Assembly: GCA_965243385.1 (NCBI GenBank)
Contig: CBDEUV010000002.1
Location: 1,426,001-1,490,000 of the forward strand
DNA from: JANSYA01 sp965243385
GTDB lineage: Bacteria; Spirochaetota; Leptospiria; Leptospirales; Leptonemataceae
Length of the DNA: 64,000 nt
Reading direction: 5' to 3'
A program made the position numbers and the translations under genes. Below are positions 8,782 through 16,590 of the stretch, one piece after another (within the stretch, counting starts at the first letter, position 1; each line of letters starts with the position of its first letter). The notes beneath the pieces are model-generated. The model saw only the letters and a list, made by a program, of their open reading frames with translations. It was not told where the DNA came from and did not search any database.

Positions 8782-10106
8782 CACACGCGCTCCAGGACGC
8801 AGTTCACGATACTGCCGTCGATTCCGATGCAGGTTTTGAGCATATGATCGACTTCCAGCGTACGCGGTTGCTCCGGCGAAGCCGCGGGAGCGCGTTGTAA
8901 AAATTGCAGACGCTCGTTGGCGTCGATCTCCTCGCGGGTGACGAAAGGCCAGAGGCGTTTATTGCGATATAAATCCGTCGCCATAATCAAATCGAAGACG
9001 CCGCTCGCGGACAGTAGATAGCCTGTTTGATAGGTATAATTCGAAATCGGCGGGGCGCTATCGCCGAAGAGTTTATCCATCGCCATCTCTTCGGCCTGGT
9101 CGTTCGCACGAATGCCGTTACCGTGCGGAAAGATACAGTCGATATCCGGAGCGGAAAGCCCGCATTCCGAAAGTACGGCTTCCATCGACTGCGAAATCGC
9201 GCGAAAAGGCACCGACATGCCCGGGCTGTTCACGCTCCCGGAAAAACCGCGCCCGCCGGTGATGTGTCGCACGGCGAAGTACGGCTCCGCGTCCCGGTCT
9301 CCAGCGTCGTCTTCGCGCTCGATCAGCAGACCGCCGATTCCGTAACCGAGCGAAATGCCGTCAGTGCTTTTACAGAAAGGCAGCCCGACGTCGCGCGATA
9401 GAATATTCAATCCCGCCAGAAAGAGAATGTCGAACAATGTGACTTCTTGAAAGCAGAGCACCAGCGCGCGTTTTAGTTTGCCCTGCGAAATCTTACGAGT
9501 CGCAAGCAAAAGCGCCGACAGGCTCGAAGAACAGGCCGAAAAAAGCGTGCACACCGGATCCGCGAGCTGTAAATATTCGGCGTATTCAGCGCTTAAGGTG
9601 TCCTGGCGAAAGCTTTCGCATTTGAGGCTGCGAATGGACGGAGAAAACCACAGATCGAGGCCGTCATTCGCGTGGGCGTACGCGAGATAGTCTTCGATCG
9701 CCGGCTGATTGCCTGGTGAGCCCCAGAATACTCCGAAATCCGACTGAGAGGCGTCCGCGTGCGAAAGCCCGGCGTCCTCAAGTACGCTCAGACTGACATC
9801 CGCGAGCAGAGCGGTGCGCGGATCCGAAAATTTTCGGGCGCGGCCGTTACCGCGATGCGCCAGGGTTTCGGCGGCTTCTTGAACGACTGTGTCGGGCAGG
9901 CCGGCGTGCAGCGGATTAAAACTCAGGCCGGTCGCGGACAGAATCCGTTCGTCGCGAATCGCCGGGCGGTACTCCACGACGTGCCCGGCCGAAATCTTGC
10001 GAACCAGCTCCGGCGCCGACGAGGCGAAGCTCGAGGTGCAGGCCACTCCGCTGACGACGACCCGGCGACCGGCGTCGCGCAGCTCTGTACAGGATTCCGG
10101 CGTCAT
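8781..10106 (-). CDS. divergent beta-ketoacyl synthase, 441 aa
   Basis: The protein is a single ketosynthase domain with the nucleophile-like Cys192 in SACSSSLSALL and His328 in PHGNGIRAND, which matches the HGTGT motif loosely. The second catalytic His is absent: the expected KSxxGH reads YQTGYLLSASG, with Tyr363 at the His position. Cys-His-Tyr is an unusual combination, so it may act as an acyltransferase-like or priming ketosynthase, or in a heterodimer with the degenerate protein translated next. It lies 21 bp after fused protein B and overlaps the following gene by one to four bases, so all are likely on one transcript. Start ATG at 10106. Confidence 0.75.
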   Translation of the reverse strand: MTPESCTELRDAGRRVVVSGVACTSSFASSAPELVRKISAGHVVEYRPAIRDERILSATGLSFNPLHAGLPDTVVQEAAETLAHRGNGRARKFSDPRTALLADVSLSVLEDAGLSHADASQSDFGVFWGSPGNQPAIEDYLAYAHANDGLDLWFSPSIRSLKCESFRQDTLSAEYAEYLQLADPVCTLFSACSSSLSALLLATRKISQGKLKRALVLCFQEVTLFDILFLAGLNILSRDVGLPFCKSTDGISLGYGIGGLLIEREDDAGDRDAEPYFAVRHITGGRGFSGSVNSPGMSVPFRAISQSMEAVLSECGLSAPDIDCIFPHGNGIRANDQAEEMAMDKLFGDSAPPISNYTYQTGYLLSASGVFDLIMATDLYRNKRLWPFVTREEIDANERLQFLQRAPAASPEQPRTLEVDHMLKTCIGIDGSIVNCVLERV

Positions 10107-10127
10107 ATCAATTTAGAACGCGCGAAA

Positions 10128-12713
10128 TCATTCCGGACGCCGGACCAGGATCGCGTAATTGTTTCCGCCTTCGGAAACGCCCAGCACCAGCGCGTGCCGG
10201 ATGTCTTTTTTGACGGCCTCGGTCGCGTAGTTCAGACCCTCGACGGCGAAATCATCCGGCTTCGTGAATAGAATCGGGAAAACCGTATTTTCGCGCATGC
10301 AGAAGAGCGTCGCCGCGAGATTCATCGAACCGCTGGCGGCTTCGATAAAACCGAAACGATTGTTAAAATTCGTGAGCGGAATGTCTTTCGCAGCCTCGCC
10401 GAACGCGTGACGAATACCGTGCAGTTCTGCCAGATTCGAATACCGTGTGCCCCAACTGGAGCCGCAGATCATATCAACCTCTTCCGGGCCGATACCGCCC
10501 TCTTTCAGGGCCAGCTGGATCGCGCGAGCCATCGCCCGTCCCCAGTGATCCTCGGCGTCGTGATCCGGCTCATTGAAAAACAGGCGGTCGCTCGCGCGGC
10601 CGTAACCGACGATTTCGCCGTAGATGTGAGCGCCTCGCTCTTTCGCCGCCTCGTATTTCTCAAGCAGCATGCAGCATGAGCCTTCGCCCGCAAAATAACC
10701 TTCGCCGGCTTTGTCGTAGAGCGTATAGGCGTCCGGCGCCGCGTCGTAATTCAGCAGCGTTTGGTCGAGATGCATGATCGGGGTATAACCCGCGCCCTTC
10801 TCGTCCGACGCGCCCACCACCATATAATCCTGAAGATCCTGGCGCAGGACTTCGTACGCCTGCATCAAAGCGCCGAGCGAGGCGTTGTAGCCGGTGGCCA
10901 GAGTCGTATTATAACCTTTCACCCCGCGGGCGATCGAACACTGCGTGGCGATCGAATTCATTAGCGACATGGCGAATTCTTTGGTACGCACGTTATTCGG
11001 ATCGGGCTGCAGGCTATCGGTCAGCTTTTGAATGGTACTGGTCGGACCGCGGGACATCCCCATGATCATACCGACTTCTTCGCGGCGACCCTTCGGAACC
11101 TTATAGCCCGCGTCGGCGATGGCTTCTTCGACCGCGACCAGCGCGAAAGTGCAGATATCGTTCATCTTGCGCGGATCGAAATTGCGCAGCAGCTTGCGCG
11201 CGTTGAATTTCGCGACGCGATGAAAACGAAAATTAAGATTGCCCTCTTCGTCGACCGGCAGATTCTTCAGAGCCTCGATCAGCTCCTCCATGCCCTCAAT
11301 GCCCGCCTCGGCGGCCCGGGCGCCGTCCGCCGCCTCGTTGGGCGTGCCGGGGCCAGCAGCTTCGCGGGGCACGGTTTCCACGCCCGAAGGCGAAAGCCCT
11401 TCGGCGATTTTTTCGAAGAAGGCTTCGGTATTGGGCCCCAGCGAGCTGACGGTGCCGAGCCCGGTGATCGCCACCCGCCGCGGTTCGTACGTCGAAGCGG
11501 GCCGCGAGTCCGGCTCCATCGCGACGATCATGCAGCAATTGTTGCCGCCGAAAGCGTAGTTGTTCTTCATGAACACGTTCACTTTCTGTTCGCGAAACTC
11601 GTTCGGCACGTAATTCAAATCGCAATAACTGCGCGCTTCGCTGAAATTCAACGTCGGCAGAATCTTGCCTTCTGAAAGCGTGAGCATGCAGGCGATCAGC
11701 TCAAGCACGCCCGCCGAACCGATATTGTGCCCGAAGTACGACTTGGTCGAACTGATCGGAACGTCGCGGTTCTCGGCGAAGATCCGCCCGAGCGCCAGCG
11801 TTTCGGCGCGGTCGTTGGCTTCGGTGCCGGTTCCGTGCGCGTTGACGTATTCGATGTCTTTCGGAGTCAGGCCGGCGTTGCGGAGCGCGAAATTCATGAC
11901 GAAGCTTGCGCCTTCGCCTTTAGGATCCGGAGCGGTTTCGTGATAGGCGTCGCCGGTCGTCGCGTAACTCAGAATCTCAGCGTAGATCGGCGCGCCGCGT
12001 TTTTTCGCGTGCTCGTACTCTTCGAGCACGAGGGCGCCGGCCCCCTCGCCGATCGACATACCCGCCACGCCGGAGAAGGGACTGCAGGGTCCGTCGGCCA
12101 TCGCCTTGAGGGCGTAAAAGCCGGCGAAGGTCGGAATGTACAACGGCTCCGACCCCACGGCGAGCATCACTTCGCTTTTATCGTTTTGAATGGCGTCGAA
12201 GGCCAGACCGATCGCGTTCGGGCTGGCGGTGCAGGCCGTCGAAACCAGCTCGAAGCCGCCGCCCACGTCGAGCAAGGACGCGGCGAGGTGGCTGACGCTC
12301 GAATAGGAGCCCGAGTTCTGGACCATCTTCCAGTTTAATTTATCAGGCTCGCCGAGCAGGGCAGGCAAAAAGGCTTCGGTGCCGCCGGCGGAGATGCCCA
12401 TCATCAGGCCGATTTTTTCTTTGAGCGGGCTCTCGAACAAATCGCTGTCCATCAGCGCTTCGCGCCCGACCCGGTAGGCCCAGAGCGCCCCCTTGTCGAC
12501 CGTCGCGATGGTTTCCGGCGCCAGCCCCGGATACTCCACTTCGTATTCAATCTCAGAGGCGTAGGCGCCTTCGAAGTACTTGCGATATTCTTCGCTGGCT
12601 TTGATGCCGCAGCGCCGGTCCAGCAGGCTGGCTTTGAATTCGGCGACGTCTTTACCGAGCGACGAAAGTACGCCCATTCCGGTAACGACGATGCGTTTGC
12701 GAGTGACTGACAT
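10128..12713 (-). CDS. fused KSalpha-KSbeta (ketosynthase/chain-length-factor) protein B, 861 aa
   Basis: It is a paralogue of the 904-residue protein encoded further downstream, with the same two-domain layout. Domain 1 keeps Cys161 (STACTASPNA), His293 (NAHGTGTEAND) and His329 (KSYFGHNIGSAG). Domain 2 has Tyr609 in ATGYNASLGA at the Cys position and GSSWGTRYSN in place of HGTGT, so it is catalytically silent. The start was placed at ATG 12713 (MSVTRKRIVVTGMG), where the ketosynthase fold begins; a GTG further upstream in the same frame would add 13 residues without homology. AGGA lies 11-14 bases upstream. A promoter-like sequence precedes it. Having two KSalpha-KSbeta fusions suggests two elongation steps with different chain-length limits, which is inference. 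Confidence 0.88.
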   Translation of the reverse strand: MSVTRKRIVVTGMGVLSSLGKDVAEFKASLLDRRCGIKASEEYRKYFEGAYASEIEYEVEYPGLAPETIATVDKGALWAYRVGREALMDSDLFESPLKEKIGLMMGISAGGTEAFLPALLGEPDKLNWKMVQNSGSYSSVSHLAASLLDVGGGFELVSTACTASPNAIGLAFDAIQNDKSEVMLAVGSEPLYIPTFAGFYALKAMADGPCSPFSGVAGMSIGEGAGALVLEEYEHAKKRGAPIYAEILSYATTGDAYHETAPDPKGEGASFVMNFALRNAGLTPKDIEYVNAHGTGTEANDRAETLALGRIFAENRDVPISSTKSYFGHNIGSAGVLELIACMLTLSEGKILPTLNFSEARSYCDLNYVPNEFREQKVNVFMKNNYAFGGNNCCMIVAMEPDSRPASTYEPRRVAITGLGTVSSLGPNTEAFFEKIAEGLSPSGVETVPREAAGPGTPNEAADGARAAEAGIEGMEELIEALKNLPVDEEGNLNFRFHRVAKFNARKLLRNFDPRKMNDICTFALVAVEEAIADAGYKVPKGRREEVGMIMGMSRGPTSTIQKLTDSLQPDPNNVRTKEFAMSLMNSIATQCSIARGVKGYNTTLATGYNASLGALMQAYEVLRQDLQDYMVVGASDEKGAGYTPIMHLDQTLLNYDAAPDAYTLYDKAGEGYFAGEGSCCMLLEKYEAAKERGAHIYGEIVGYGRASDRLFFNEPDHDAEDHWGRAMARAIQLALKEGGIGPEEVDMICGSSWGTRYSNLAELHGIRHAFGEAAKDIPLTNFNNRFGFIEAASGSMNLAATLFCMRENTVFPILFTKPDDFAVEGLNYATEAVKKDIRHALVLGVSEGGNNYAILVRRPE

Positions 12714-12769
12714 ATGCGATGATCCTGACGTGTTCGAGCCTGCGACGCCCACCGGCGCCGCGAAGCGTT

Positions 12770-12798
12770 GTTATAATCGTATTAATTGTAAGTGCGAA
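12770..12798 (-). promoter_or_regulatory. candidate internal promoter for the ketosynthase genes
   Basis: Read on the minus strand: TTCGCA (12798-12793), a 17-bp spacer, then TATAAC (12775-12770). The -35 matches the sigma-70 consensus at four of six bases and the -10 at five of six. It lies 57 bp before the start of fused ketosynthase B in an A/T-rich pocket. Confidence 0.45.
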
Positions 12799-12800
12799 TT

Positions 12801-12834
12801 GTCGCGGCGAAACGAGCCTGCGCTTCGCCGCGAC
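12801..12834 (-). terminator. 11-bp GC hairpin after the GcvT-like gene (attenuator-like)
   Basis: GTCGCGGCGAA (12801-12811) and TTCGCCGCGAC (12824-12834) are perfect inverted repeats with a 12-base loop. On the transcribed minus strand it is followed by AATTCGCACTTACAATTAAT, which is AT-rich but not a clean U tract. It may reduce transcription into the ketosynthase genes or protect the 3' end of the upstream message. Confidence 0.5.
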
Positions 12835-12867
12835 TGTCGAGAGAATTTTGGAAAACCGAGCTTGCGA

Positions 12868-14061
12868 TCAGGCTTCGACCGCTTCGGCCGGCTGATTTTC
12901 CTGAGCCTGTAATTGCTCGATCAAATTCTTCGGCTTCGCCGGATTTACGAAGCTGTGCTCGTTCGGATTCACCAGCATACTCAAGTTCATAAAGAACGGA
13001 GTCGCGCTGGTTTCGATGGCGATTTCGCGTCCTTCGGAATTCTTCACCGAATACGCGTCGATACTCGCGTAAGCGAAACCGGCGTCGATAAAACCCTGCG
13101 CGATAAATTTTTTGAGCGCCGGGCTGTAGCCCGCGTTGACGATTTCGCCGATCTCCTGCCCTTCGCAGAGGACCTTATCGCCTTTCGCCAGGGTTTCGCC
13201 TTCGCCTTCGGTCTGCGCGACCAATCCGACGATTTTGCGGCTGATGGGCTCTTCGCGCGCGGCGAGCAGAGCGTCGCGACCGAAGAATTCTTCTTTGTCG
13301 TAGCGCACCATCCACTGCAGCTGCAGATCGCGGGGTTTGCGGCTGGCGCTGGCGGCGCCTTCCGGGTTAAAGTACGGGTTCTCCAGGCGGCCGATATTTT
13401 GCAAATCCAGGCCGACGGCTTTGATCTCGTATTTCTGGCCGAGTTCCCAGGCCTTCTCCCAGAGCTCGACGGATTCGGAGTGCGGCAGAATGATTTTGTA
13501 GCCGTATTCGCCGTGCTTGCCGGCCCGGAAAATGTACGAATCGTTTTCCATGGCGATAAAACCCAGATACGGAATACCGATCACATCCATTCCGTAGATC
13601 TCGGCCATCAGCTCCCAGCTGTAGGGGCCCTCGTAGGTGATCATCGCATGCGAAGCGGTCAGCGATTCGATTTCGACTTCGAATTCGCCTTTGCGGGCTT
13701 CGAGCAGCGCCAGCATGTCGGCATCGTTGATGAATTCGCAGAGCAGAATATAAGTGTCGTCGTCGTTTAAGACGTACACATCGCTCTGAATGTCGCCCTT
13801 TTCGTCGAGGATCACGGTGTGCAACGCCTGTTCGTCGCGAATTTCGGCGACGTCGCCGGCCACGGCGAAATCCAGGAAATCAAAGGCTTCATCGCCTTCG
13901 ATTTTGATTTTCGTATAGTGGCTGTAGTCCGCGACAGAGATGTGACCGCGCAGCGCGGTATAAGCCGCTTCGGAGTCGCCGAAGTTCAGGGGCACGGCGA
14001 TGCCGTTGCGTTCGCCCATCTGCGCGTTGTTCTTTTTGTGTAATTCGAGTAGTTCGCTCAT
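12868..14061 (-). CDS. GcvT-like aminomethyltransferase family protein, 397 aa
   Basis: The protein follows the T-protein (GcvT/YgfZ/dimethylglycine dehydrogenase C-terminal) fold. It has the region ILDEKGDIQSDVYVL near residues 85-99, whose Asp aligns with the catalytic Asp of GcvT; GKHGEYGYKI near 185; the folate-site stretch GLDLQNIGRLENPYF near 223-237 with its Glu; and a C-terminal beta-barrel with NAGYSPALKKFIAQGF. GcvT uses tetrahydrofolate to accept a one-carbon unit from an aminomethyl group. The rest of the glycine cleavage system is absent and the gene sits between the carrier protein and the ketosynthases. A role in tailoring, or in supplying a nitrogen or one-carbon starter, to the ACP-bound chain is possible but unproven. 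The C-terminus is Glu/Ala-rich. Start ATG 14061. Confidence 0.8.
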   Translation of the reverse strand: MSELLELHKKNNAQMGERNGIAVPLNFGDSEAAYTALRGHISVADYSHYTKIKIEGDEAFDFLDFAVAGDVAEIRDEQALHTVILDEKGDIQSDVYVLNDDDTYILLCEFINDADMLALLEARKGEFEVEIESLTASHAMITYEGPYSWELMAEIYGMDVIGIPYLGFIAMENDSYIFRAGKHGEYGYKIILPHSESVELWEKAWELGQKYEIKAVGLDLQNIGRLENPYFNPEGAASASRKPRDLQLQWMVRYDKEEFFGRDALLAAREEPISRKIVGLVAQTEGEGETLAKGDKVLCEGQEIGEIVNAGYSPALKKFIAQGFIDAGFAYASIDAYSVKNSEGREIAIETSATPFFMNLSMLVNPNEHSFVNPAKPKNLIEQLQAQENQPAEAVEA

Positions 14062-14151
14062 CTTTCGTTACCTGTTGTGATATGGTTCTCCGGAGTTTCC
14101 GGTTGTTTTTTCAATCGTTCTCTAAAAATCGGCCGACGGCCGATTCGGGTC

Positions 14152-14466
14152 TCAGTTCGCCGCGGCGTCCGCTTCTACCGGCGCCTGAGCTTTCTGTTCG
14201 ATGATAAAGTCCACCAGGCGGTTGATATTGCGCATGAAGGACGGGTCCGTGCCTTCTTTGACCTTGATCTTAAAAGCCATATCGAGCATCACGATGACCT
14301 CGGTGGCGTCGACCGAGTCCAGCCGCAGTCCGCTGCCGAATAGAGGGGTGTCCTCGTCGATCTCTTCAGGTTTTTGGTATAAATTCAATCGTTCGATTAG
14401 AACGGTTTTCACTTTCTCCAGAACCGCTTTGCGGTCGTCGATCTTCTGCTGTAATTCCTGTTCCAT
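14152..14466 (-). CDS. acyl carrier protein, 104 aa
   Basis: This is a four-helix acyl carrier protein that holds the growing chain as a thioester on a 4'-phosphopantetheine arm. The attachment site is Ser51 in GLRLDSVDATEVIVML; the family consensus is DSL(D/E), so Val replaces Leu. It is longer than the usual 77-80 residues, with an N-terminal helical extension and an Ala-rich tail. An ideal ribosome binding site, GGAGAAG, precedes ATG 14466. AcpS, encoded in the same operon, would convert it to the holo form, and all the ketosynthase, reductase and dehydratase genes nearby are expected to act on it. Confidence 0.92.
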   Translation of the reverse strand: MEQELQQKIDDRKAVLEKVKTVLIERLNLYQKPEEIDEDTPLFGSGLRLDSVDATEVIVMLDMAFKIKVKEGTDPSFMRNINRLVDFIIEQKAQAPVEADAAAN

Positions 14467-14571
14467 TACGTCTTCTCCGGTGTTTATATTCTCAATTTTT
14501 ATATGTGCGTATGCGTCAGCCGTCGTTCAAGCCCGTCGCTGCTTCAGCGACGACGCGCGCAGAGTCCGATA

Positions 14572-15255
14572 TCAGGCCTCGGGGGAGTCCGGAATCACCG
14601 GATCCTTTTCGTCCGCGATATTGCGCCAGTTGGAAATCCGACCGGAGCAGACCAGTTTCTTACCGACGAAGGCTTCCACTTTGAAGTGATTGAAGCCGCG
14701 CTCCGAGAGAATGATCTCGCTGTGAAATTCGATCTGATCGCCGGGCACGACGACCTCTTTGTATTTCAGATCCTGCGACGCGAGAAAGCCCACAGTGCGC
14801 TTTCGGAGGTCTTCCATCAGCGCCATGCCGTATTCCGACTGGATCGCGTCTCGAACGGCCACGCGGTCTTTAAGCTCTTCGCCGGTTTTCTTAAGATAAA
14901 GCTCCGAAAACTCAAGAATGAGATTCATGTATTCGCTGGTCTGTCCGAAACCTTCCGCGATCATCACGCCCGGCATGACCGGAAAATCGGGAAAATGCCC
15001 CAGGAACTGCGGCTCGTTCGCCGTAACGTTCTTAATCGAAACGATTTTCGGGCGCGCGCCGAATTTCAGATCGACGATGCGATCGACCATGATAAAGGGG
15101 TGCCGCCAGGTGCCGATCTTCATCATCAGCGCGGCTTCCATTACCGAAAAATTCTTTTCTTTGTTTTTACGTGAGATTCCCTGCATGTTATTCCCGTCTG
15201 TAGGTGATTTTTTAAATACCGTATCGATCGCCTGTGAAACCTGTTCTTCGCTCAT
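14572..15255 (-). CDS. 3-hydroxyacyl-ACP dehydratase, FabZ-type, 227 aa
   Basis: The hot-dog-fold dehydratase removes water from 3-hydroxyacyl-ACP. The FabZ signature GHFPDFPVMPGVMIAEGFGQ at residues 86-105 includes the catalytic His87 and Glu101. FabZ is normally about 150 residues; here there is an N-terminal extension of about 45 residues and an insertion (SELYLKKTGEELKDR...) in the middle. The start ATG 15255 overlaps the fabG stop as ATGA, so the two are translationally coupled. A longer open frame upstream is just fabG read out of frame. Confidence 0.9.
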   Translation of the reverse strand: MSEEQVSQAIDTVFKKSPTDGNNMQGISRKNKEKNFSVMEAALMMKIGTWRHPFIMVDRIVDLKFGARPKIVSIKNVTANEPQFLGHFPDFPVMPGVMIAEGFGQTSEYMNLILEFSELYLKKTGEELKDRVAVRDAIQSEYGMALMEDLRKRTVGFLASQDLKYKEVVVPGDQIEFHSEIILSERGFNHFKVEAFVGKKLVCSGRISNWRNIADEKDPVIPDSPEA

Positions 15256-16010
15256 CGCATTAACAGCCCCCCGTCTGCTACCAGCGTCTGCCCGACCATG
15301 TACGCCGACTCGTCGGAAGCCAGAAACGCTGCGACCCGCGCGATTTCCGCGGGCTGACCCAGTCGGCCCAGTGGTATCGCCGACAGAGTTTGTTTCATAA
15401 TGTTGCGTGGAATGCGTTTCACCATCACCGAATCGATCAGACCGGGTGCGATGGTGTTGACCCGAATATTTTTCGGAGCGAGCTCCGCGGCGATCGTGCG
15501 CGCGAAACCCTGCACGCCGCCTTTCGCCGCGCTGTAATTCGACTGTCCGAAAGAGGCGGTCAAACCCGAGATCGAAGAGATATTGATAATCGACCCGGAG
15601 CGCGCGCGCGTCATATGGTGCACGGCCGCTTTGGTGCAATAATAGGTTCCGAAAAGATTGGTCTGCACGACCTGTTCGAATTCTTCATCGGTCATAGACT
15701 GAAACAGATTGTCTTTGTAGATCCCGGCGTTATTGATCAAAACGTCCAGGCGGCCCTCCGCCTCTGCGATTTCGTCGACGAGTTTCGTAACTTCTTCTTT
15801 CGCCTGAATATTGCATTTGCGGGCGATCGCTTCGCCGCCGGCTTCTTTTGCGAGTTTCGCGGTTTCGTTCGCGGCTTCCTCGGAGCTGTTATAAGTGAAA
15901 TAGACTTTCGCCTTCTGCTTCGCGAGCTCGACCGCCATCGCACGGCCCAGATCCCCGCTGCCGCCGGTGATCAAAACTACCTTATTCTCTAAATCTTCGT
16001 AAATGGCCAA
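15252..16010 (-). CDS. fabG: 3-oxoacyl-ACP reductase, FabG-type, 252 aa
   Basis: A classical SDR ketoreductase that uses NADPH to turn 3-oxoacyl-ACP into 3-hydroxyacyl-ACP. It has the cofactor motif TGGSGDLG (15-22), NNAG (93-96), the catalytic Ser around 148 in ISSISG, and Tyr159 and Lys163 in YSAAK. Length and C-terminus (VGQTLVADGGLLM) are typical. The start is TTG at 16010, supported by AGGAG nine bases upstream and by the fold beginning at once (AIYEDLENKVVLITGG). It is coupled to the dehydratase by an ATGA overlap, so the reduction and dehydration steps are probably made in equal amounts. Confidence 0.92.
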   Translation of the reverse strand: MAIYEDLENKVVLITGGSGDLGRAMAVELAKQKAKVYFTYNSSEEAANETAKLAKEAGGEAIARKCNIQAKEEVTKLVDEIAEAEGRLDVLINNAGIYKDNLFQSMTDEEFEQVVQTNLFGTYYCTKAAVHHMTRARSGSIINISSISGLTASFGQSNYSAAKGGVQGFARTIAAELAPKNIRVNTIAPGLIDSVMVKRIPRNIMKQTLSAIPLGRLGQPAEIARVAAFLASDESAYMVGQTLVADGGLLMR

Positions 16011-16044
16011 ATCATGGACTCCTGATTGCGTTCGTTAAATTTGT

Positions 16045-16590
16045 TTATTCCGTCTGGCCCGCTGAAGCCGCGACCGTAACCGCCGGGGAGGCGCCTTTCA
16101 GCAACACGACGACGGCGACGACGTAGTCGCGATCGTGGCTGAGGGTGACCCGCGCCTCTGCAATTCCGCGGGCGGCGGCCAGCTCCGCGAACCTTCCGTG
16201 AAATTTCAATTCGGGGGCGCGGCCTTCTCCGCAGAGAATTTCCATATCGTGAAAGCCCACGCCGTCGGCGTAACCTGTACCCAGAGCCTTCACAGCTGCT
16301 TCGCGCACCGCCCAGAGGGCGGCGAAACGTTCATGGGGGAAATGCGCGGCGCGGCAGTATTCGATTTCAGCGGGACGATAGACCTTTGCGATAAAGGCTT
16401 CGCCCGCTCCTCCGTCGCGCTCAACTGCGGTCCGAATGCGGTCGACCCGGGCCAGGTCCACGCCAACCCCCGCGAATCCCGCGGTCGAAATCTCGCCCGC
16501 GCCGTTCGTACCCAGAGCGCTCAGCTCCGCCTGGACTTGCGCGCACTGCGCCTGCACAGCGGCGTCTGCCTGAACAATCGGCGGATTCAC
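16045..16590 (-). CDS. acpS: holo-ACP synthase (4'-phosphopantetheinyl transferase), AcpS-type
   Basis: AcpS transfers 4'-phosphopantetheine from CoA to the ACP serine. The Mg2+-binding motif GVGVDLARVDRI is at residues 41-52 (Asp45) and the second motif ALWAVREAAVKALGTG at 91-106 (Glu97). The C-terminal sheet HDRDYVVAVVVLL also fits. The usual length is about 125 residues; this one has an extra N-terminal helix of about 35. Start GTG 16590 overlaps the TGA of the membrane-protein gene as GTGA. It belongs to the same operon as the carrier protein, so the cluster brings its own activating enzyme. Confidence 0.88.
   Translation of the reverse strand: MNPPIVQADAAVQAQCAQVQAELSALGTNGAGEISTAGFAGVGVDLARVDRIRTAVERDGGAGEAFIAKVYRPAEIEYCRAAHFPHERFAALWAVREAAVKALGTGYADGVGFHDMEILCGEGRAPELKFHGRFAELAAARGIAEARVTLSHDRDYVVAVVVLLKGASPAVTVAASAGQTE

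Noticed and set aside
12868..14061. Glycine cleavage T-protein gcvT proper
   Set aside because: No gcvH or gcvP nearby, an operon of fatty-acid genes and a changed sequence around the folate site; only the family is supported.
14572..15639. Long 355-residue start for the FabZ-type gene
   Set aside because: The first 128 residues are fabG read in another frame; ATG 15255 with an ATGA overlap fits the family.
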